From: Ancylobacter oerskovii
Lineage (GTDB): Bacteria > Pseudomonadota > Alphaproteobacteria > Rhizobiales > Xanthobacteraceae
Length of the DNA: 64,000 nucleotides
Direction: 5' to 3'
Assembly (NCBI RefSeq): GCF_018390555.1
Contig: NZ_JAHBGB010000033.1
Coordinates: forward strand, 62,001 to 126,000
Shown here: piece by piece, positions 58,491 through 64,000 of the stretch
Layout of the letters: each line of letters begins with the position of its first letter
Numbering within the stretch: position 1 is the stretch's first letter
Program-made: the position numbers and the translations under genes
Notes under the pieces: generated by a model
The model's database searches: none
Told to the model about the DNA's origin: nothing
Seen by the model: only the letters and a program-made list of their open reading frames with translations

Positions 58491-60008
58491 GTGAACGAGA
58501 CAGCGCACCGGCAGGGGCAGACGACGGGGCACCGCATCGCCGGCTGGCGGCAGCGGGCGCTGGCGTTCGCCCTCCTGCTCGGTGCGGGCCTGCTGGCGGC
58601 CGGCTGCTCCAACATGCAGGAGCCGCCGCCCCTGGCCTCCACGCCGCAGCCGCCCTCCTTCGAGGACACGCTGACCCCGACCCAGCGCAAGGAGCATGAA
58701 CGGCTCGTCGCGTCCTATGGCGGCGCCTATAACGATCCGAAGCTGCAGGGCATGATCCAGGAGACGGTGACGCGCCTCGTCGCCGCCTCCGAGCGCCCGG
58801 ACCAGAAATATCGCGTCACCATTCTCAATTCGCCGGCCATCAATGCGTTCGCGCTGCCCAACGGCTCGATCTACGTGACGCGCGGGCTGCTGGCGCTGGC
58901 CGACGACGATGCCGAGCTCGCCTCCGTGCTCGCCCATGAGATGGCGCATGTCATCGCCAACCATGCCGCCATCCGCGAGGACCAGGTGAAGCAGGCGGTG
59001 CTGGTCAGCCGCGTCATCTCCGACGTGGTGAACGACCCCGACCTCGGGGCGCTGGCCCTGGCCAAGAGCCGCATGTCGCTGGCGAGCTTCTCGCGCGCGC
59101 AGGAACTGGAAGCCGACGCCATCGGGGTCGGCATCAGCGCCCGCGCCGGCTTCGATCCCTATGGCGCCGAACGCTTCCTCACCACCATGGGCCGCCAGCA
59201 GGCGTTGCGCTCGTCCAGCCCGATGAACCGCACCACCGCCTCCACCGACGCCGCCGACTTTCTCGCCACCCATCCCTCGACGCCGGAGCGCATCTCCATC
59301 GCCATGGCGAACGCGCGCGAATACGCCGCCCCGGACAAGCCCGGCGAGCGCGACACCAAGCAGTATCTCGGGGCGATTGACGGCCTCGTCTATGGCGACG
59401 ATCCGAAGGAAGGCTTCATTCGCGGCCGCCGCTTCTTCCATCCCAAGCTCGGCTTCACCTTCACCGCGCCGGAAGGCTTCGCGCTGGAGAACACCTCCCA
59501 GGCGGTGCTCGGTGCCGATGCCTCCGGCGCCGAGGCGCTGCGGCTGGACGCGGTGCGCGTCACCGGCGACCAGTCGCTGGCGCAGTACCTGTCATCCGGC
59601 TGGATCGAGGGGGTGGAGATCTCCTCGGTGGAAAGCCTGGTGCTGAACGGCTTCCCCGCCGCGACGGCGGTGGCGCGCGGCGAGCAATGGTCGTTCCGCA
59701 TGTTCGCCATCCGCTTCGGCAGCGACGTCTACCGGCTGATCTTCGCCGCCCGCGACCTGACCCCCGATCTCGACCGCCAGTTCCGCGAGGCGGCGGAAAC
59801 CTTCCGGCGCGTCTCCATCGAGGAGGCCGAAAAGGTGAGGCCGCTGCGCATCCGCACCGTCAAGGTCGGCCTGACCGACACGCCCGACACGCTCGCCGCC
59901 AAGATGGACGTGCCGGACCGCCCGCTCGAGCGCTTCCTCATTCTCAACGGGCTGGAGAAGGGAGCGAAGCTGAAATATGGCGAGCTGGTGAAGATCGTCT
60001 CCGAATAG
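58491..60008 (+). CDS. M48 family metalloprotease lipoprotein
   Basis: A 505-residue predicted lipoprotein (lipobox LAAGC, Cys39) of the BepA/LoiP type, likely acting in envelope protein quality control. The zinc site is HEMAH (His149, Glu150, His153) with the third ligand Glu205 in QELEADAIG. The C-terminal half has no domain I recognise until a LysM-like end (TPDTLAAKMDVPDRPLERF, LKYGELVKIV). The start is GTG with GGGA upstream. It converges with the sigma-factor gene, 32 bp apart. Confidence 0.91.
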   Translation: MNETAHRQGQTTGHRIAGWRQRALAFALLLGAGLLAAGCSNMQEPPPLASTPQPPSFEDTLTPTQRKEHERLVASYGGAYNDPKLQGMIQETVTRLVAASERPDQKYRVTILNSPAINAFALPNGSIYVTRGLLALADDDAELASVLAHEMAHVIANHAAIREDQVKQAVLVSRVISDVVNDPDLGALALAKSRMSLASFSRAQELEADAIGVGISARAGFDPYGAERFLTTMGRQQALRSSSPMNRTTASTDAADFLATHPSTPERISIAMANAREYAAPDKPGERDTKQYLGAIDGLVYGDDPKEGFIRGRRFFHPKLGFTFTAPEGFALENTSQAVLGADASGAEALRLDAVRVTGDQSLAQYLSSGWIEGVEISSVESLVLNGFPAATAVARGEQWSFRMFAIRFGSDVYRLIFAARDLTPDLDRQFREAAETFRRVSIEEAEKVRPLRIRTVKVGLTDTPDTLAAKMDVPDRPLERFLILNGLEKGAKLKYGELVKIVSE

Positions 60009-60040
60009 GCTTCACCGGCCCCCCCGCGCCTGCACCCGCG

Positions 60041-60934
60041 CTAGGCGAAGGCGCCGGCCGGCACGCCGGCACCATGGGTCAGCGTCACCCGCAGCTTCTC
60101 GATGGCACGATTCTCGATCTGCCGCACCCGCTCCTTGGAGATGCCGAGCCGCGCGCCCAGCATTTCCAGCGTCTCGCTCTCCTCGGCAAGGCGCCGCGCC
60201 CGGATGATGCGGATCTCCCGGTCGGACAACGAGCGCAGCGCCTGCGAAAGCCAGCGCTGCCGGCGCTCGCCATCGATGGCCTGCACCACCTGCTCGTCGG
60301 GCCACGGACCTTCCGCCACCAGCTGGTCGAGACGCGCCGCGCCCTCCTCCTCGCCACCGGCGATCGGGGCGCTGAGCGACAGGTCGGGCGCCGCCAGCCT
60401 GGCATCCATGCGCGCGACCTCGGCGGCGGGAATGCCCAGCATGTCGGCCACCGCGCCGTGCATCTCGTCCCGGGTCGCGTGCCGGAGCCCCTCGACCTTC
60501 TCGAGGCGGGCCCGCACGCGGCGCAGATTGAAGAACAGCGCCTTCTGCCCGGAGGAGGTGCCGCCGCGCACGATCGACCAGTTGCGCAATACGTAATCCT
60601 GGATGGCGGCCCGGATCCACCAGGTGGCATAGGTGGAAAAGCGCACGTCCCGCGCCGCCTCGAAGCGCGCGGCCGCCTCCATGAGGCCGACATGCCCCTC
60701 CTGGACGAGGTCGGCCATCGGCAGGCCGTAATGCCGGAAGCGGCGGGCGATGGCGATGGCGAGGCGCATATGCGCCTGAACCAGGCGGTGCAGCGCCCGT
60801 TCGTCCCGGTGCTCGCTCCAGCGGTGCGCGAGTTCGAACTCCTCTTCGCGGGCGAGCAGCGGCTCGGCCTTGGCGGCCCTTGCGAGCGACGTCGAAGACA
60901 GCGCCGATTGCCCGACCACTCCCAGACCGCCCAT
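60041..60934 (-). CDS. RNA polymerase sigma factor, RpoH type
   Basis: A 297-residue group 3 sigma factor. Region 2 has LPMADLVQEGHVGLMEAAAR and FSTYATWWIRAAIQDYVLRN. The RpoH box QKALFFNLRRVR follows, and region 4 is LEMLGARLGISKERVRQIEN. It is divergent from canonical sigma32 in region 3, so it may be a second heat-shock or stress paralogue, as is common in this group. GGGAGG precedes the ATG. It is adjacent to an envelope protease gene, but convergent. Confidence 0.9.
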   Translation of the reverse strand: MGGLGVVGQSALSSTSLARAAKAEPLLAREEEFELAHRWSEHRDERALHRLVQAHMRLAIAIARRFRHYGLPMADLVQEGHVGLMEAAARFEAARDVRFSTYATWWIRAAIQDYVLRNWSIVRGGTSSGQKALFFNLRRVRARLEKVEGLRHATRDEMHGAVADMLGIPAAEVARMDARLAAPDLSLSAPIAGGEEEGAARLDQLVAEGPWPDEQVVQAIDGERRQRWLSQALRSLSDREIRIIRARRLAEESETLEMLGARLGISKERVRQIENRAIEKLRVTLTHGAGVPAGAFA

Positions 60935-61223
60935 GCGCGCCTCCCGGATGCTGCGGACCGCTTCGGCGACGAGGCGCGACCACGCGCCCTTCGGGGCGCG
61001 GCCCGACGAAGTGACAAGCGCAGAACGCCCGGCGGGCGGTTCGGTTCCCGTCAGGTGGAGGCTGCGCCTGTCGCCTATCGGGGAGACCGGGCCGGCCGCA
61101 GCCCGCCCCTCCCGCACACCGCGCCGCCCGGCAGGTATTCCATGGTGGTTTTTGCGCCGGTGGTCATTGCACGCGAGTGCCATTCCGGGCTCAGATGGAC
61201 ACATCGCAACCCCGGAGCGACGC

Positions 61224-62546
61224 ATGGCCAACCATCCGAAGATCGGCGGCATCATCGGCGCCTGCCTCACCGCTCTCGCCCATTTCCTTGCCGATCTGCG
61301 CAAAGCTCCCGCCCTCGCCGAGGATGCCGGCTACGGCACCCTGCCGAGCCTGCCGAAGCCGAAGCCCACCTTGATTCCCATCCTCAAGATCGCGCCGGCG
61401 GTCGGATGGGACGCGGGTCAGGCCCCCAAGCCCGCACCGGGCTTCAAGGTCGGCGCCTTCACCACCGATCTCGACCATCCGCGCTGGGTCTACGAATTGC
61501 CGAACGGCGACATATTGGTCGCCGAAACCGCCGCTCCGCCGACGCCGGGCGGCATCTTCAGCCTGCGCTGGTGGGTGATGGGCTTCGTGATGGTGCGTGC
61601 CGGCGCCGGGGTGAAGAGCGCCAACCGCATCACCCTGCTGCGCGACGCCGACGGCGACGGCATCGCCGAGATCAAGCTGCCCTTCATCGAGAATCTCAAC
61701 TCGCCCTTCGGCATGGCGCTGGTCGGCGACCAGTTCTACGTCGCCAATGCCGACGCCGTGGTGCGCTTCCCCTATGAGCCGGGGGCGACACGCATCGACG
61801 CCGCGCCGGTGAAGGTCTGCGACCTGCCGGCCGGGCGAAACCACCACTGGACCAAGAGCCTCGTCGCCAACAAGGCGGGGACCAAGCTCTATGTCGGCGT
61901 CGGCTCCAATTCCAACGTCGCCGAATTCGGCATGCACGAGGAAGAGAATCGCGCCGCCATATTGGAGGTCGACATCGCGACCGGCGCGGTGCGCGTCTTC
62001 GCCGGCGGCCTGCGCAACCCGGTCGGCATGGACTGGAACCCGGTGACCGGCGAACTCTGGACCAGCGTCAACGAGCGCGACGAGATCGGCGACGATCTCG
62101 TGCCCGACTACATGACCTCGGTGAAGGACGGCGCCTTCTATGGCTGGCCCTATTGCTACTACGACAAGATCGTCGACGAGCGGGTGACGCCGCAGCGGCC
62201 CGATCTGGTCGCCGCCTCGCTGAAGCCGGACTATGCGCTCGGCTCGCACACCGCCTCGCTCGGCCTCACCTTCGTCGACGACGAGCGCTTCGGGGCGCGG
62301 TTCAGGAACGGCGTGTTCATCGGCCAGCACGGCTCATGGAATCGCAACCCGCCCTCGGGCTATCGGGTGATCTTCATTCCCTTCGCGGACGGCGCGCCGG
62401 CGGGGGCGCCGGAGGAGATCCTGGGTGGCTTCCGGGTGGACGGCAAGGCACGCGGCCGGCCGGTGGGCGTGCTGGTGGACCGGCGCGGCGGCCTGCTGGT
62501 GGTCGATGACGTCGGCGACTGCATCTGGCGCGTGGCCCCGGTCTGA
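61224..62546 (+). CDS. Sorbosone dehydrogenase-like beta-propeller protein
   Basis: A 440-residue protein of the PQQ-dependent sugar dehydrogenase/sorbosone dehydrogenase family. Features are DLDHPRWVYELPNGDILVAE, the FGGLRNP-type FAGGLRNPVGMDWNP motif, NERDEIGDDLVPDYMT and QHGSWNRNPPSGYRV. A hydrophobic N-terminus could act as an uncleaved signal or membrane anchor. No PQQ synthesis genes are in the window. It has its own GGAG site and is divergent from the sigma factor with a 289-bp spacer in which I see no gene. Confidence 0.88.
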   Translation: MANHPKIGGIIGACLTALAHFLADLRKAPALAEDAGYGTLPSLPKPKPTLIPILKIAPAVGWDAGQAPKPAPGFKVGAFTTDLDHPRWVYELPNGDILVAETAAPPTPGGIFSLRWWVMGFVMVRAGAGVKSANRITLLRDADGDGIAEIKLPFIENLNSPFGMALVGDQFYVANADAVVRFPYEPGATRIDAAPVKVCDLPAGRNHHWTKSLVANKAGTKLYVGVGSNSNVAEFGMHEEENRAAILEVDIATGAVRVFAGGLRNPVGMDWNPVTGELWTSVNERDEIGDDLVPDYMTSVKDGAFYGWPYCYYDKIVDERVTPQRPDLVAASLKPDYALGSHTASLGLTFVDDERFGARFRNGVFIGQHGSWNRNPPSGYRVIFIPFADGAPAGAPEEILGGFRVDGKARGRPVGVLVDRRGGLLVVDDVGDCIWRVAPV

Positions 62547-62852
62547 ACGCCCACGCCTTGAGGCCGCCGCTAGGGCGAGGCCGGCGCGCGCGTAACGCTC
62601 ACATGCCCGGCGTGTCGCCGAATCGCGGCGCCTGTGGCCCATGATCGAGAGGCGGGAAGCGGCTGAAGGAAACGGCGGCGCGCCGGCAAGCGCGGCAGCC
62701 CTGGCCGGCCGCGACAACTCCCGTTGGGACATGCAATGCCACGCACTGGCCGGCGACATCCGATACGCCGGCTTCCGCCCTGCTTCCCGAAAAGCGCGCA
62801 AGCAGACATGCCCCGAAGGGCATGGTCTCAATCTCGATTTTCCTGAGATTTT
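62547..62852. other. Gene-free gap upstream of tRNA-Gly 3' end
   Basis: This 306-bp stretch contains the hairpin at 62807-62824 and no coding frame with recognisable features. Confidence 0.5.
62807..62824 (-). terminator. Tetraloop hairpin downstream of tRNA-Gly
   Basis: In the tRNA's direction CATGCCC-TTCG-GGGCATG forms a 7-bp stem with the very stable UUCG loop, 28 nt past the tRNA end. A weak T-rich stretch follows. A probable tRNA transcript terminator. Confidence 0.55.
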
Positions 62853-62927
62853 TGGAGCGGGCGATGGGATTCGAACCCACGACCCCAACCTTGGCAAGGT
62901 TGTGCTCTACCCCTGAGCTACACCCGC
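62853..62927 (-). tRNA. tRNA-Gly (GCC anticodon)
   Basis: The 75-nt gene includes an encoded CCA end. The acceptor stem GCGGGTG/CGCCCGC pairs with one wobble. The anticodon loop reads CTTGCCAAG with GCC at 62893-62895. The T-loop GTTCGAATC and U73 discriminator fit tRNA-Gly. Confidence 0.97.
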
Positions 62928-63071
62928 ACCGCTCCGTCGGGACATCTCGGCAGCGCCGCCGTCCCTGACGCGGCGCCTCTATGCCCCATGCCGCGCCGGA
63001 TTGCAACGCCCTTTGTTACGGTTTCGCGAAGCCTGTGGAAATGTCGGCCCACCCGCCCGCCGCCGCGCGGA

Positions 63072-64000
63072 TCAGGCGGCAGGCGATCGGACGAAACGCT
63101 GCGCCGCCGCGACGAAGAGATCCACTTCCGCCGTCGTCGTCGCGAATGAGGTGACCAGCCGCACCACGCTGGGGGCCCAGCGGTCGGCATAGAAATAAAA
63201 GCCGGCCTCCAGCAGCGCCGTCGCCAGGCCATCGGGCAGCTTGCAGAACAAGATGTTGGCCTCGGCCCCGGGCTGCACCTCCACGCCCTCGAGGCTTGCC
63301 AGCCCCTGCGCGAGCCGCGCCGCCATGGCATTGGCATGGCGGGCATTGGCCAGCCAGAGATCATCGGCCAGGTAGGCCTCCATCTGCGCGGCGAGGAACC
63401 GCATCTTGGAGGTGAGATGACCACCGCGCTTGCGGCGGAACGCCAGTTCCTGCGCCCGCTTCGGATCGAAGCACAGCACCGCCTCCACGCCCATGGCGCC
63501 GTTCTTGGTCGCCCCGAACGAAAGCAGGTCCACCCCCGCCTTCCAGCTCATCTGCGCCGGCGAAACCCGGAGCGCCGCCACCGCATTGGCGAAACGCGAG
63601 CCGTCCATGTGCAGCAGCAGCCCGGCCTCGCGGCAGACGGCGCCCAGCGCCGCGACCTCGTCCGGCGTGTAGAGCGTCCCGAGCTCGGTCGCCTGGGTGA
63701 TGCTGACGCAGGCCGGCTGCACGGCGTGCACGTCGCCCTTGCCCTCGCGGGCCTTCCGCCGCAGTGCCTCCGGGTCGATCTTGGCCAGCGGTCCGTCGAC
63801 CGGCACCAGCTTGGCGCCGCCGGTGAAGAATTCCGGCGCGCCGCATTCGTCGTTCTCGATATGGCTCAAGGGATGGCAGAGCACCGCCCCCCATGGCGGG
63901 GTCGCGGCGGCGAGGCACAGCGTGTTGGCGGCGGTCCCGGTGGATACCAGCAGCACCGAGACGTCGCGCTCGAACAGCTCGGCGAAGCGACGCTCCAGTC
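63072..64000 (-). CDS. ltaE: Low-specificity L-threonine aldolase, 5' end outside the window
   Basis: About 308 C-terminal residues of a PLP enzyme cleaving L-threonine or L-allo-threonine to glycine and acetaldehyde. The visible part begins [20 protein letters not shown] and includes the TGTAANTL segment, [10 protein letters not shown] and the PLP Lys in [10 protein letters not shown]. The frame is open to the window edge, so the start codon lies beyond 64000. The first roughly 40 residues are missing. Confidence 0.93.
   Translation of the reverse strand, partial: LERRFAELFERDVSVLLVSTGTAANTLCLAAATPPWGAVLCHPLSHIENDECGAPEFFTGGAKLVPVDGPLAKIDPEALRRKAREGKGDVHAVQPACVSITQATELGTLYTPDEVAALGAVCREAGLLLHMDGSRFANAVAALRVSPAQMSWKAGVDLLSFGATKNGAMGVEAVLCFDPKRAQELAFRRKRGGHLTSKMRFLAAQMEAYLADDLWLANARHANAMAARLAQGLASLEGVEVQPGAEANILFCKLPDGLATALLEAGFYFYADRWAPSVVRLVTSFATTTAEVDLFVAAAQRFVRSPAA

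Noticed and set aside
62853..62927. Integrated element at tRNA-Gly
   Set aside because: No integrase gene and no repeat of the tRNA 3' end were found in the flanking sequence inside the window.

Overview
The window reads as high-GC chromosomal DNA from an alphaproteobacterium of the Hyphomicrobiales. Xanthobacteraceae-like genera such as Ancylobacter or Starkeya are my best guess, but that is inference. The grounds are the rpmI-rplT-pheS-pheT block, a rhizobial-type glpDSTPQUVK glycerol ABC operon, NasS/NasT-controlled nitrate assimilation beside a single-domain globin, a hut operon of the HutF/HutG type, and a MucR-family regulator. About 54 protein genes and one tRNA-Gly can be supported. 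No phage, insertion sequence, CRISPR array or replication origin was seen.

Layout. 1-2004: tail of an unidentified gene, uppP, and an SH3-domain exported protein with a Gly/Pro/Trp repeat tail. 2291-6694: rpmI, rplT, pheS, pheT. 7179-11779: a Tat-exported flavin amine oxidase, an EI24/CysZ-like membrane protein, nth, a DUF2244 protein and an AraC-MGMT fusion. 11780-12900: about 1.1 kb of repeats. 12909-23520 (minus strand): glpD-glpS-glpT-glpP-glpQ-glpU-glpV-glpK, broken by two repeat insertions. 23746-29515: a LemA/TPM-domain operon, a DUF4105 membrane protein, a CBS-pair protein, a small basic protein, dgoA and glsA. 29527-44042 (minus strand): a flavin reductase-PAS fusion, nasT, nasS, a leader RNA, then nrtA-nrtB-ATPase-globin-FAD reductase-nirA-Fe/S-flavoprotein reductase-nasA. 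44126-52337: hutF, divergent hutI-hutH-hutG-hutU-hutD, and convergent hutC. 52505-64000: an FAD monooxygenase, mucR, an SDR-tenA pair, uricase, a nuclease-fold protein, an M48 lipoprotein protease, an RpoH-type sigma factor, a sorbosone dehydrogenase-like protein, tRNA-Gly and the 5'-truncated threonine aldolase.

How the parts work together. The glp genes import glycerol, phosphorylate it (GlpK) and oxidise it (GlpD). The two ATPases GlpS and GlpT carry complementary defects that would leave exactly one canonical ATP site. In the nitrate cluster a cytosolic sensor (NasS) and an ANTAR RNA-binding antiterminator (NasT) sit directly upstream of the leader they should act on. That leader contains two consecutive stem-loops whose loops have A at position 1 and G at position 4, the signature of ANTAR target RNAs, followed by a GC-rich hairpin before nrtA. 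The hut genes carry a palindromic operator in the hutF/hutI divergent promoter and a close variant upstream of hutC.

Two families of palindromic repeats are scattered between genes. Family A is a GGCCGGG/CCCGGCC element; it occurs singly at 3037 and 48361 and in a five-copy 195-bp tandem array inside the glp operon. Family B is a CTCTCCCC/GGGGAGAG element at 6719, 11873-12500 and 19542. The most notable observations are the ANTAR leader, the flavohemoglobin-like reductase-PAS fusion with a separate globin, the CysJ-like reductase with an Fe-S module in place of its FMN domain, the asymmetric GlpS/GlpT pair, and the array that has split an ancestral ATGA gene junction.
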